Shown here piece by piece: positions 35,392 to 43,446 of a DNA stretch of 64,000 nt (its first letter is position 1; each line of letters opens with the position of its first letter). Below the pieces are notes generated by a model. It was not told where the DNA came from. It searched no databases and saw only the letters and a program-made list of their open reading frames with translations. This stretch comes from Citricoccus sp. SGAir0253. Its GTDB lineage: Bacteria; Actinomycetota; Actinomycetes; Actinomycetales; Micrococcaceae. Both the position numbers and the translations under genes were made by a program. Location of the stretch: the NCBI RefSeq assembly GCF_005877055.1, contig NZ_CP039424.1:558001-622000 (forward strand), in the 5' to 3' direction.

Positions 35392-38049
35392 ATGGCGCGC
35401 GGCGGGAGGCAGTCCTACACCGTGGGGGGCCGCAGCCTCTCCGTGTCCTCGCTGGACAAGGTCCTCTACCCTGCCACGGGCACCACCAAGGCCGAGGTGA
35501 TGCGCTACTACCTGGCCGTGGCGGACGTGCTCATCCCGCAGGTCGCCCAGCGGCCCGTGACCCGCAAGCGCTGGGTCGAGGGGGTGGGCACGGCGCGCGA
35601 GCCCGGCAGCATGTTCTTCCGCAAGGACCTCGAGGACTCGGCGCCCCGGTGGATCCCGACCGGCCGGATCGCCCACGCCGACCACACCAACACCTATCCG
35701 CTGGCCAACGAGCCGGCCGTGCTGGCCTGGTTCGCCCAGATGGCGGCCCTGGAGCTGCACACCCCCCAGTGGCGCTTCGGCCGCAACGGCCGCCCGCGCA
35801 ACCCGGACCGCCTCGTGCTGGACCTGGACCCGGGCGAGGGGGTGGGCCTGGCCGAGTGTGCGGAGGTGGCGCGGCTGTGCCGGGACCTGCTGACGGACAT
35901 GGGCCTGGAGTCCTTCCCGGTGACCTCCGGGTCCAAGGGCATCCACCTGTACGCGGGGCTGGACGGCAGGCACAACGCGGAGGCGATCAGCGGGGTGGCC
36001 CACGAGCTCGCGAAGGCGCTGGAGGCCGACCACCGGGACCTCGTGGTCTCGGCGATGCGGCGCTCCCTGCGGCCCGGCAAGGTCTTCGTGGACTGGAGCC
36101 AGAACAACGCGGCCAAGACCACGGTCAGCCCGTACTCGCTGCGGGGCCGCGAGCGGCCGTGGGTCGCCGCGCCCCGGACGTGGGAGGAGCTCGGGGACCC
36201 GGGCCTGCGCCACCTGGGGTTCGCGGAGGTGCTCGAGCGGGTGGCGGCCGGGCTGGACCCCATCGCCCCGCTCGGCTGGACCCCGGACTCCGGGGGCACG
36301 GGGGGTGACGGCGGCCGGCGCGGTCCCGGGGGCCCGGACGGCGGCGCGTCCGGTCGTCAGGACGGCGGACAGGACGGCGGTGCGGCCGGCGGGCCCGTCG
36401 ACCGGCTCGCCACCTACCGGTCCATGCGCGACCCGGCCAGGACCGCCGAGCCCGTGCCCGCCGAACCGCCGGCCGAGCGTGCCCTGGGCCCCGGCGAGCT
36501 GCCCTCCTTCGTCATCCAGGAGCACCACGCGCGCCGGCTGCACTGGGACTTCCGCCTCGAGCACTCCGGCGTGCTGGTGTCCTGGGCCGTGCCGAAGGGT
36601 CCGCCGCTGGACACGGGGACCAACCGGCTCGCCGTCCAGACCGAGGACCACCCGCTGGAGTACGGCACCTTCGAGGGGACGATCGCGAAGGGCGAGTACG
36701 GGGCCGGGGAGGTGACCATCTGGGACGCCGGGACGTGGCAGCCGGAGAAGTGGCGCGAGGGCCGGGAGGTCATCGGGGTCCTGCGCGGCCGGCCCGAGGG
36801 CGGCCTGGGCGGCGTGCCCCGCCGCTATGCCCTCGTCCGGGCGCCGGGCATGGGTGGGGAGGACAACTGGCTCCTGCACCTCATGAAGGACCAGCCCGAC
36901 GCCGCCCGGGGCCCGGACGCGGCGGCGACGGACCCGCCGGAGCCGGGTGCGGTGCGCCCGCCCGCCGCCGGCAGCGCGGCCCCCGCGCCGGGGGAGGGGG
37001 CCGGAGCTCCGGCCGGGCCGCCGTCGGGCCCCTCCGGTGCCACCCCCGGCGGACCCGGCAGTGCCCGCGCCGCCCGGTTCGGGCTGGAGGACCTGCCGGC
37101 GCCGATGCTCGCGACGCTCGGCGAGCCCGCGGACCTGGACCCGGGGCAGGACTGGGCCTATGAGATGAAGTGGGACGGCTGGCGGGTGATCGCCGGCGTG
37201 GGCCCGCGCCAGGTGCTGCCGGCCAGCCGCAACGGCCAGGACCTCACGCGGCGGTACCCCGCGCTCGCGGAGCTGACCGGCCTGCTCCGGGGCGAGGCGG
37301 CCGAGCGGGGCGGGGCGGTGCTCGACGGCGAGCTGGTCGCCCTGGACGAGCGGGGCCGGCCGGACTTCTCCCGCCTGCAGGACGGCACGGGGGAGCTGCG
37401 GCTGGTGGTGTTCGACGTCCTGCAGCTCGGACCGCCCGGCGCCACGGCGACCGAGCGCCGGTCCCTGCTGCGCACCCCCTACGCCGAGCGGCGCGCGGTG
37501 CTGGAGGCCGTCGTCGTCCCGGGGGAGGCCATTGCCGTGCCCCCGGCCCACCACGGCACCCTGGCCCAGGCCCGGCGTGCCGCCCGCGGACTCGGCCTGG
37601 AGGGCGTGGTGGCCAAGCGGACCGACTCCACCTACCTGCCGGGCCGCCGGGGCTCGTCCTGGGTGAAGCTCAAGGAGCAGCAGCACCAGGAGATCGTGGT
37701 GATCGGGGCCCGCGAGGGCCGGGGGGCGCGCGCCGGGGGGATCGGCTCGCTGCTCGCGGCGGTGCCGGACGACTCGGGCGAGCTGCGCTACGCCGGCCGG
37801 GTCGGCACGGGGTTCACCGCCGCGCAACTGGCCGAGGTGGAGGGGCGGCTGGAGCGCCTGCGCCGCCGGACCCCGCCCGTGGCGGACGTCCCGGCCCCGG
37901 ACCGGGCGGACGCGTGGTGGGTGCGGCCGGCCCTCGTGGGGGAGGTGGCCCTGGCCGGACGGACGCGGGAGGGGCGGCTGCGCCAGGCCTCGTGGCGCGG
38001 GTGGCGGCCGGACAAGGAGCCCGGCGACGTGCGCTGGGAGGTCCCGTGA
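35392..38049 (+). CDS. ligD: ATP-dependent DNA ligase LigD (polymerase-phosphoesterase-ligase)
   Basis: This 885-residue protein contains three catalytic modules in the mycobacterial order. The primase/polymerase domain (about residues 15-290) has VLDLDPGEG with its metal Asp residues and SGSKGIHLY. The 3'-phosphoesterase domain (about 370-500) has FVIQEHHARRLHWDFRLE. The ligase domain (about 565-885) has the nucleophile Lys in MKWDGWR (about 591), LDGELVALD, and EGVVAKRTDSTY. Low-complexity linkers join them. With Ku it fills, trims and seals double-strand breaks by non-homologous end joining. GGAGGGG lies just before the ATG. Confidence 0.95.
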   Translation: MARGGRQSYTVGGRSLSVSSLDKVLYPATGTTKAEVMRYYLAVADVLIPQVAQRPVTRKRWVEGVGTAREPGSMFFRKDLEDSAPRWIPTGRIAHADHTNTYPLANEPAVLAWFAQMAALELHTPQWRFGRNGRPRNPDRLVLDLDPGEGVGLAECAEVARLCRDLLTDMGLESFPVTSGSKGIHLYAGLDGRHNAEAISGVAHELAKALEADHRDLVVSAMRRSLRPGKVFVDWSQNNAAKTTVSPYSLRGRERPWVAAPRTWEELGDPGLRHLGFAEVLERVAAGLDPIAPLGWTPDSGGTGGDGGRRGPGGPDGGASGRQDGGQDGGAAGGPVDRLATYRSMRDPARTAEPVPAEPPAERALGPGELPSFVIQEHHARRLHWDFRLEHSGVLVSWAVPKGPPLDTGTNRLAVQTEDHPLEYGTFEGTIAKGEYGAGEVTIWDAGTWQPEKWREGREVIGVLRGRPEGGLGGVPRRYALVRAPGMGGEDNWLLHLMKDQPDAARGPDAAATDPPEPGAVRPPAAGSAAPAPGEGAGAPAGPPSGPSGATPGGPGSARAARFGLEDLPAPMLATLGEPADLDPGQDWAYEMKWDGWRVIAGVGPRQVLPASRNGQDLTRRYPALAELTGLLRGEAAERGGAVLDGELVALDERGRPDFSRLQDGTGELRLVVFDVLQLGPPGATATERRSLLRTPYAERRAVLEAVVVPGEAIAVPPAHHGTLAQARRAARGLGLEGVVAKRTDSTYLPGRRGSSWVKLKEQQHQEIVVIGAREGRGARAGGIGSLLAAVPDDSGELRYAGRVGTGFTAAQLAEVEGRLERLRRRTPPVADVPAPDRADAWWVRPALVGEVALAGRTREGRLRQASWRGWRPDKEPGDVRWEVP

Positions 38050-38597
38050 GCCGCGCCCCGGATCCCACACCGGGCCGGGGGCCGGAACCCCCGCCGGACC
38101 CGGAGGACCCGCAGGGGTCCTCCGGCGCGGGGACCTACCGGCGGGAGACCCCGGGGGAGAAGCTGGACCGGAACTGGAACGAACTGCTCCAGGAGCTGCG
38201 CGTCATGCAGACCGGCACGCAGATCGTCACGGCGTTCCTGATCGTGCTGCCCTTCCAGTCCCGGTTCGAGGAGCTGGCCGGGGACATGCTCGGGTGGTAC
38301 GTGGCCCTGCTGGTGAGCGCCGTGCTCATCACCACCCTGATGCTGCTGCCCGTGGTGATCCACCGGAGGCTGTTCGGGCTGCAGATCAAGGACCGGACGG
38401 TGGCCTGGGGCAACCTGCTGGTGAAGGTGTGCCTCGCCGGGCTCGCCTTCCTGCTGGCCGGCTGCGTGGCCTTCATCGCGCACGCGGTGCTGGACCCGGT
38501 GGCGGGATGGTGGATCACCGGGTCCACCACCGCGGTCATCGCCGTGCTCATGCTCGCGCTGGGCCCGCGCCGGCGGTCCGCCCCGCCGCGCCCCTGA
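38046..38597 (+). CDS. DUF6328-family membrane protein
   Basis: This 183-residue protein has a Pro-rich N-terminus of about 30 residues, then GEKLDRNWNELLQELRVMQTGTQIVTAFLIVLPFQSRF, the conserved start of the DUF6328 family, and four membrane helices in total. The function is unknown; some members are annotated as sodium/proton antiporter-like without proof. The GTG start overlaps the ligD stop (GTGA), so its translation is coupled to ligD; that may reflect compact packing and not shared function. Confidence 0.8.
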   Translation: MSRAPDPTPGRGPEPPPDPEDPQGSSGAGTYRRETPGEKLDRNWNELLQELRVMQTGTQIVTAFLIVLPFQSRFEELAGDMLGWYVALLVSAVLITTLMLLPVVIHRRLFGLQIKDRTVAWGNLLVKVCLAGLAFLLAGCVAFIAHAVLDPVAGWWITGSTTAVIAVLMLALGPRRRSAPPRP

Positions 38598-38606
38598 GGG
38601 CCGGCC

Positions 38607-39986
38607 TCAACCGGTCACGTGGGCGTCGGTCACCGCCAGGGCCTGGTCGAGCACGTCGAGGCCGTGGCGCACCACCTCGTCCGGGGTGTTCAGCGGCGGG
38701 GCCACGTGGATCCGGTTCATGTTCTGGAACGGCAGCATCCCCAGCCGGCGGCACTCCGCGACGAGGTCCGCCATCGCGGGGCTGGAGCCGCCGTAGGGGG
38801 CCATCGGCTCCTTGGTGGCCCGGTCCGTGACCAGCTCCACCGCCCAGAACGCGCCGAGCCCGCGCACGTCCCCCACGGAGGGATGGGCGGCCATGATCTC
38901 GCGCAGCCGCGGGCCGATGACGTCGGCGCCCAGGTGCGCGGCGTGGGCCACCATGCCCTCGTCCTCCATGGCGTTGATGGTGGCCACCGCGGCCGCGCAG
39001 GCGAGCGGGTGGCCGGAGTAGGTCAGGCCGCCGGGATAGGGCCGCTCGGCGAACGTCTCGTAGACGGCCTCGGACATCGCCACGCCGCCCAGCGGCACGT
39101 AGCCGGAGTTGACGCCCTTGGCGAAGGTCAGCAGGTCCGGCACGACGCCCCAGTGGTCCACGCCGAACCACTCGCCGGTCCGGCCGAAGCCGACCATGAC
39201 CTCGTCGGCGATGAACAGGATCCCGTGCCGGCGGGTCAGCTCCCGCACGCCCTCCATGTAGCCGGCCGGGGGGACGTAGATCCCGGCGGTGCCGGGGATC
39301 GACTCGAGGATCACGGCGGCGATCGACTGCGGGCCCTCCAGCAGGATGGTCTGCTCCAGGTGGGCCAGGGCGCGCTCCGTCTCCTCCTGCTCCGTGGTCG
39401 CGTCGAAGTAGCTCCGGTACGGGTAGGAGGGCAGGAAGTGCACGACGCCGGCGCGCGCCGTGTCCACCGCGTTGCGCCGCGGGTCGGCGGTCAGGGCGAA
39501 GGCCAGGTCCGTGCCCCCGTGGTAGGCGCGGTACGCCGAGAGGACCTTGGGCCGGCCGGTGTGCAGCCGGGCCATGCGCACCGCGTGCTCCACGGCGTCC
39601 GCGCCGGCGTTGGTGAAGAAGACGTGGTCCAGGTCCCCGGGCGCCAGGTCCGCGACGAGCCGGGCGGCCTCGGACCGCGCGGCGTTGACGTGGGCGGGGT
39701 TGATCGTGGCGATCGTGGCCGCCTGCTCCTGGATGGCCCGCACCACGGCCGGGTGGGAGTGGCCGATGTTGGTGTTGACCAGCTGGGAGGAGAAGTCGAT
39801 GAGCCGGTGGCCCTCCCCGTCCCACACGTGGGAGCCCTCCGCGCGCAGCACCGTCATGGGCGTGATGGCCCGTTGCGCGCTCCAGGAGTGGAACACGTGG
39901 GCGCGGTCGAGGTCGTAGGCCTTGCGGCCGGCGGCCAGCAGGTCCTCGCTGATGCTCGGGTCGGGGGTCACGGGCGAGAGGGTCAT
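38607..39986 (-). CDS. Class III (omega) aminotransferase
   Basis: This 459-residue PLP enzyme has the subgroup III layout: DGEGHRLIDFSSQLVNTNIGHSHPAVV near the start, FFTNAGADAVEHAVRMAR, YRAYHGGTDLAFAL, the Asp in LFIADEVMVGFGRTGEWFG, and the Schiff-base Lys in LLTFAKGVNSGYVPLGG (about residue 285). Relatives transfer amino groups from taurine, beta-alanine, GABA or other omega-amines to pyruvate or 2-oxoglutarate. The donor is unknown; the nearby malonic-semialdehyde-reductase-like gene (6 kb away) is only suggestive of beta-alanine. It is divergent from a MarR gene that probably controls it. Confidence 0.9.
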   Translation of the reverse strand: MTLSPVTPDPSISEDLLAAGRKAYDLDRAHVFHSWSAQRAITPMTVLRAEGSHVWDGEGHRLIDFSSQLVNTNIGHSHPAVVRAIQEQAATIATINPAHVNAARSEAARLVADLAPGDLDHVFFTNAGADAVEHAVRMARLHTGRPKVLSAYRAYHGGTDLAFALTADPRRNAVDTARAGVVHFLPSYPYRSYFDATTEQEETERALAHLEQTILLEGPQSIAAVILESIPGTAGIYVPPAGYMEGVRELTRRHGILFIADEVMVGFGRTGEWFGVDHWGVVPDLLTFAKGVNSGYVPLGGVAMSEAVYETFAERPYPGGLTYSGHPLACAAAVATINAMEDEGMVAHAAHLGADVIGPRLREIMAAHPSVGDVRGLGAFWAVELVTDRATKEPMAPYGGSSPAMADLVAECRRLGMLPFQNMNRIHVAPPLNTPDEVVRHGLDVLDQALAVTDAHVTG

Positions 39987-40147
39987 CGGCACTCCTGGCG
40001 GCGGGGCGGACACGGTCGGTTCTCGGTTCTCGGCTCGCGCCGCGCGGTCCGGGACCGGCCGGGACACCGGCCCCGCACGTGGCGTGGCGCACGCCCCTCC
40101 CAGCATGCCATCCCCCACCGGCAGGGGCCCGCCGCTCCGTCACGTGG

Positions 40148-40153
40148 GATAAT
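40148..40153 (+). promoter_or_regulatory. -10 element of leaderless MarR gene
   Basis: GATAAT ends 6 bp before the ATG at 40160, so transcription would begin at or next to the start codon. There is no ribosome-binding site, consistent with a leaderless mRNA. Confidence 0.55.
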
Positions 40154-40159
40154 CGCCCC

Positions 40160-40735
40160 ATGCACGCCGTGACTGACGCCGAGAACGTGGACCGGGACGC
40201 GCTGGCGGAGGCCGGCGCGCCGATCGGCGGGGACGCCGTCCGCTGGCTCACGCCCACCGAGCGCCGGGCCTGGCTGAGCATCGTCGCCACCCACATGCAG
40301 CTCATGCCCACGCTCGAGGCGGACCTGCACCGCGACGGGCCGGTCAGCTTCTTCGAGTACCAGGTGCTGGCCATGCTGTCAGAGAACGACGGCCCGCTGG
40401 CCATGAGCGAGCTGGCGGCGCGGACCAACTCCTCCCTCTCGCGGCTCTCCCACGTGGCCCGCAAGCTCGAGGCCCGCGGCTGGATCGAGCGCATGCCCTC
40501 GAGCGAGGACGCCCGCGTCACCATGGCCGCCATGACGGAGCTGGGGATGCGCGAGCTCGTGCGGATCGCCCCGCACCACGTCGCCAGCGTGCGACGGTGG
40601 CTGCTGGACGTGCTGGACGACCGCGACCTCGAGGACATCGGCCGGATCGGCGCCAAGATCCTGGGCCACCTGGACCCCGGCCACTGGATCTTCCGGGACC
40701 CCGTGCTGACGGCGGAGGACCCCTCCTCGGTTTGA
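40160..40735 (+). CDS. MarR-family transcriptional regulator
   Basis: This 191-residue protein has a MarR winged helix-turn-helix core: the dimer helix with RRAWLSIVATHMQLMPTLEADLHRDG, then FEYQVLAMLSENDGPLAMSELAARTNSSLSRLSHVARKLEARGWIERMPSSEDARVT, whose DAR turn is the family wing. MarR proteins repress nearby genes and release DNA when they bind phenolics, acids or oxidants. It is divergent from the aminotransferase gene. The last 30 residues extend beyond the usual length of about 150. A promoter for the ribosomal operon overlaps its stop codon. Confidence 0.9.
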   Translation: MHAVTDAENVDRDALAEAGAPIGGDAVRWLTPTERRAWLSIVATHMQLMPTLEADLHRDGPVSFFEYQVLAMLSENDGPLAMSELAARTNSSLSRLSHVARKLEARGWIERMPSSEDARVTMAAMTELGMRELVRIAPHHVASVRRWLLDVLDDRDLEDIGRIGAKILGHLDPGHWIFRDPVLTAEDPSSV

Positions 40736-40760
40736 TCGGCGCGGCCCGGTGCCCTAGGAT
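40732..40760 (+). promoter_or_regulatory. Promoter of the rpmB-rpmG-rpsN operon
   Basis: TTGATC (40732-40737) and TAGGAT (40755-40760) are spaced by 17 bp, close to a vegetative sigma factor consensus, and are the best-matched promoter in the window. It overlaps the marR stop and leaves an mRNA leader of about 305 nt before rpmB. Confidence 0.65.
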
Positions 40761-40766
40761 AGGACG

Positions 40767-41074
40767 GCGCCAAGCCACGCTGTGCCCTCGCGCGCCCGGT
40801 GCCCGCACCGGGGGGTGGGGGCGTCGGAAAACAGCGTGGTTCCCGCACATCGGATCCCGCGCCCGCCGCCAGGCGGTGCGTGGGGCTCACCGTCTTCCCC
40901 CGCGATCGAGGGCACTTCGGTTGGATCTCACCCAGCCTGGTTACCCCTTCGGAAAGTCGCAGTAAGAGCGCGGTGTCACAACTGGTGGCGGGACTCGTGG
41001 GGGCACCGGTCCGCCGGCGTCTCCACAGCGGGTTCCGCCCGTTCTTTTACTACTACTTGCAACGAGGAGTGATC
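40767..41074 (+). other. Long structured leader of ribosomal operon
   Basis: No gene is supportable in this 300-nt leader. It contains an inverted repeat, CCACGCTGT (40775-40783) with ACAGCGTGG (40831-40839), enclosing the small hairpin CGGTGC-CC-GCACCG. The last 35 nt before GAGGAG are pyrimidine- and A/T-rich. Such a leader suits autogenous control by a ribosomal protein or a small-molecule sensor, but I recognise no named RNA family. I see no zinc-regulator (Zur) box resembling TGATAATCATTATCA. Confidence 0.45.
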
Positions 41075-41311
41075 ATGGCAGCACACTGCCAGGTAACCGG
41101 GGCTGGGCCGGGCTTCGGCCACAGCATTTCCCACTCGCACCGTCGCACCAAGCGCCGGTTCAACCCGAACATCCAGAAGAAGACCTACTGGGTGCCGTCC
41201 CTGCGTCGCAACGTCACGCTGACGCTGTCCGCCAAGGGCATCAAGACCATCGACGTGCGCGGTATCGACGCCGTCGTCGCCGACCTGCTCGCCAAGGGAG
41301 TGAAGCTCTGA
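41075..41311 (+). CDS. rpmB: 50S ribosomal protein L28 (zinc-independent form)
   Basis: This 78-residue L28 reads [20 protein letters not shown] then [16 protein letters not shown]. It carries CQVTG where zinc-binding (C+) L28 has a CxxC pair, so it is of the C- type, like mycobacterial RpmB2. L28 binds 23S rRNA in the large subunit. GAGGAG lies 6 bp before the ATG. It is the first gene of a three-gene operon, with 1 bp before rpmG. Confidence 0.95.
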   Translation: MAAHCQVTGAGPGFGHSISHSHRRTKRRFNPNIQKKTYWVPSLRRNVTLTLSAKGIKTIDVRGIDAVVADLLAKGVKL

Positions 41312-41312
41312 C

Positions 41313-41480
41313 ATGGCCAAGGACAAGGACGTACGTCCCATCATCAAGCTGAAGTCCACCGCGGGCACCGGGTACACCTACGTGACCCGGAAGAACCGTC
41401 GCAACAACCCGGACCGCATCGTGCTCAAGAAGTACGACCCGGTGGTCCGCCAGCACGTCGAATTTCGAGAGGAGCGCTGA
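41313..41480 (+). CDS. rpmG: 50S ribosomal protein L33 (zinc-independent form)
   Basis: This 55-residue protein reads [20 protein letters not shown] then [20 protein letters not shown] and ends in VEFREER, an unmistakable L33 of the C- type: all four zinc-ligand cysteines of the C+ paralogue are missing. The family sits near the tRNA exit site of the large subunit. It begins one base after the rpmB stop and is followed after 3 bp by rpsN, so translation is coupled. Confidence 0.95.
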   Translation: MAKDKDVRPIIKLKSTAGTGYTYVTRKNRRNNPDRIVLKKYDPVVRQHVEFREER

Positions 41481-41483
41481 GGC

Positions 41484-41789
41484 ATGGCGAAGAAGTCCAA
41501 GATTGCCAAGAACGAGCAGCGTAAGGCCATCGTCGCCCGCTATGCCGAGAAGCGCCTGGAGCTGAAGAAGACCCTGGTGGACCCGAACGCGTCGGACGAG
41601 GCCCGCGAGGCCGCCCGCGTGGGCCTGCAGAAGCTTCCCCGCAACGCCTCCCCGGTCCGCGTGCGCAACCGCGACGCGATCGACGGCCGTCCGCGCGGCA
41701 CCTTCCAGAAGTTCGGCATCTCCCGTGTCCGCTTCCGCGACATGGCCCACCGGGGCGAGCTGCCGGGCATCACCAAGTCCTCCTGGTGA
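41484..41789 (+). CDS. rpsN: 30S ribosomal protein S14 (zinc-independent form)
   Basis: This 101-residue S14 is the long, zinc-independent type: [20 protein letters not shown] at the start and [20 protein letters not shown] then [21 protein letters not shown] at the end, with no CxxC pair. The short zinc-binding S14 has about 61 residues. It helps assemble the 30S head. The gene set and order match the zinc-responsive cluster of mycobacteria, but without an adjacent S18 gene. Confidence 0.95.
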   Translation: MAKKSKIAKNEQRKAIVARYAEKRLELKKTLVDPNASDEAREAARVGLQKLPRNASPVRVRNRDAIDGRPRGTFQKFGISRVRFRDMAHRGELPGITKSSW

Positions 41790-41851
41790 TCCCGCGCCGG
41801 CCCTGACGGCCGGCTCCGGTGCCCCCCCCCGGGGCGCCCGAACACCACGTC

Positions 41852-41888
41852 CGACGGGGCGGTGGGCCACTGGCCCGCCGCCCCGTCG
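41852..41888 (+). terminator. Terminator of ribosomal operon
   Basis: A 17-bp stem (41852-41868 with 41872-41888, one mismatch) closes on an ACT loop. A smaller hairpin (GCCGGCC/GGCCGGC, 41796-41814) precedes it. Together they end the rpsN transcript. Confidence 0.7.
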
Positions 41889-42135
41889 TCGTTCCCGGGC
41901 CGGTCCCCGGGTGGGGTAGCCGGCGCCTCCCGCCGTTCCCCGGCGGCGACGCCGGCCCCGCATCCGCCCCCGTTTCGCCCCAGAAGTGCCCCGAATCGCC
42001 TGCGAATCACCCGGATTCCGCGGATTCCCGCGGTTCCCGGCCGTGTTGCGGCCCCGGTGGGTGGTAGCTTTCCAAGCATGTGCCCGGTCCTGCCGGCCCG
42101 GGCCGACCGAAGTACACCGACGTCCAGGAGGACAC
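41889..42135 (+). other. Gene-free region holding the HU promoter
   Basis: The sequence between the ribosomal terminator and the HU gene shows no supportable gene. Its right half contains repeated GATTCCG-type segments (about 42010-42030) and TAGCTT at 42066-42071, a possible -10 element about 65 bp ahead of the HU start, without a convincing -35. Confidence 0.35.
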
Positions 42136-42420
42136 ATGGCTATGAACCGCAGCGAACTGGTGGCCGCCGTCGCCGAGAAGAACAACCTGTCCCAGTCCGC
42201 CGTGAACGGCGTGCTGGACGCCCTCTTCGAGGTCCTCTCCGCCCAGCTGTCCAAGGGCGAGAAGGTCAGCATCCCCGGCTGGATCGCCGTCGAGCGCACC
42301 GACCGCGCCGCCCGCACGGGCCGCAACCCGCAGACCGGCGAGTCCATCCAGATCCCGGCCGGCCACTCGGTCAAGATCTCCGCTGGCTCCAAGCTGAAGG
42401 CCGCTGCCACCGGCAAGTGA
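42136..42420 (+). CDS. hup: HU-family DNA-binding protein
   Basis: This 94-residue protein reads MAMNRSELVAAVAEKNNLSQ at the start and has the DNA-clamp arm RTGRNPQTGESIQIPAGHSV, the hallmark of HU/IHF proteins. It bends and compacts DNA without sequence specificity. It lacks the long Lys/Ala tail of mycobacterial HupB, so it is a short HU. CAGGAGGA precedes the ATG, and a perfect hairpin terminator follows. Confidence 0.95.
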   Translation: MAMNRSELVAAVAEKNNLSQSAVNGVLDALFEVLSAQLSKGEKVSIPGWIAVERTDRAARTGRNPQTGESIQIPAGHSVKISAGSKLKAAATGK

Positions 42421-42455
42421 CCACCGGCGGTCCCGGACGGCCCCGGCCGTCCGCC

Positions 42456-42489
42456 CCCAGGGCGTCCCACCGCGGTGGGACGCCCTGGG
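42456..42489 (+). terminator. Terminator after HU gene
   Basis: A perfect 16-bp inverted repeat (42456-42471 with 42474-42489) with a 2-nt spacer, 36 bp after the HU stop. GCTTAA follows, a weak substitute for a U tract. Confidence 0.75.
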
Positions 42490-42543
42490 CGCTTAAGGAC
42501 CGCCACGGACGGCCCCGGACCGCCCGAGGGACCGGGGCGGTTC

Positions 42544-42560
42544 TTCTACGATCGGTAGAA
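42544..42560. promoter_or_regulatory. Candidate operator of copper/oxidase-assembly operon
   Basis: TTCTAC and GTAGAA are exact inverse copies around GATCG, a 17-bp palindrome 67 bp before the first gene of the copper locus. CTAC...GTAG symmetry is typical of BlaI/CopY-type repressors, which in some actinobacteria control copper or oxidase genes. No such regulator is encoded in the window. Confidence 0.5.
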
Positions 42561-42627
42561 CTCGCGTAGCATGGAGGGCCAGCGGACACGGGCGTTCCGC
42601 GGATCTCGACGCGGGGAGGTGCGACCC

Positions 42628-43389
42628 ATGGTCCCTGCCGGTCCGCGCCCCGCCCCCCTCCCCGCCGCCGCCCGGGCCGCGGCGGCCTCCGCCCTCGTGC
42701 CGCGCGGCCCGGCCCGCCTGCTGCGCGGCTGGACCGCCGCCGTCGTCGCCACCGTGCTGGCCGCCGGGTCCCACACCCTGGCGGGGGGCCTGGGTTCCGC
42801 CCACGACGCCGGCCCGCACCCCGTGGCCTGGATCCTCACCCTGGCGCTGGCGGCGCCGCTGTGCACGGCCCTGGCCGGGCGCGCGCTGTCCTGGTGGCGG
42901 CTGCTCGGCGCCGTGGGCGCCAGCCAGCTGCTGTTCCACGCGGCCTACTCGCTGGCGGCGCCGTCGGCCGCCGGCCACCCCGCCGGGCCGTCACCGGACG
43001 GCGGTCACGCAGTGCACGCAGTGCACGCAGTCCCCGCGGGGCACGCGCTGGCCCTTGCCCCGGGACCCGCCGGGGCGTCCGCCCTCCCGGCCGACCCCGC
43101 CGCGCTCGGCCCCGACCCCGCCGGGGCGGGGATGGTCGCGGCCCACGTGCTCGCCGCCGTCGTCACCGTGCTGCTGCTGCGCCGGGGGGAGCGGCTGGCC
43201 CTGCGCGTGGTGGACCTCGCCGCCGGGCTGGTGCTGCGCGCCCCCGGCGCCCGGCTGGCCCGCTGGATGCCCACGGTGCCCGTGCCCCGCGTGCCGTCCC
43301 GCCCCCTGCTCCCCGTGCCCGGCCCGGGCATCGTGGTGTCCTCCGTCCTGCGGTGGCGTGGTCCGCCGGTGCTCCTGCCCGCCCGCTGA
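42628..43389 (+). CDS. Membrane protein of the copper locus, His-containing loop
   Basis: This 253-residue protein has about four membrane helices (near residues 32-55, 70-90, 95-115, 170-195). An external or internal loop contains GGHAVHAVHAVPAGHALAL (about residues 130-150), coded by a threefold CACGCAGTG repeat (43006-43029), a possible metal-binding patch. I do not recognise a named family. GGGGAGGT lies 7 bp before the ATG. It is 57 bp upstream of copC and should belong to the same operon, so a role in copper handling for cytochrome oxidase is likely. Confidence 0.72.
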   Translation: MVPAGPRPAPLPAAARAAAASALVPRGPARLLRGWTAAVVATVLAAGSHTLAGGLGSAHDAGPHPVAWILTLALAAPLCTALAGRALSWWRLLGAVGASQLLFHAAYSLAAPSAAGHPAGPSPDGGHAVHAVHAVPAGHALALAPGPAGASALPADPAALGPDPAGAGMVAAHVLAAVVTVLLLRRGERLALRVVDLAAGLVLRAPGARLARWMPTVPVPRVPSRPLLPVPGPGIVVSSVLRWRGPPVLLPAR

Positions 43390-43446
43390 CCACCGACACC
43401 ACCACCCGCCCGGCGCCCCTCGTGGCCCGGGCCGCGAAGGACACCC

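Noticed and set aside
40767-41074. Zur binding site ahead of the zinc-independent ribosomal operon
   Set aside because: I looked for a TGATAATCATTATCA-like palindrome and found none; TGATCA next to the start is too short.
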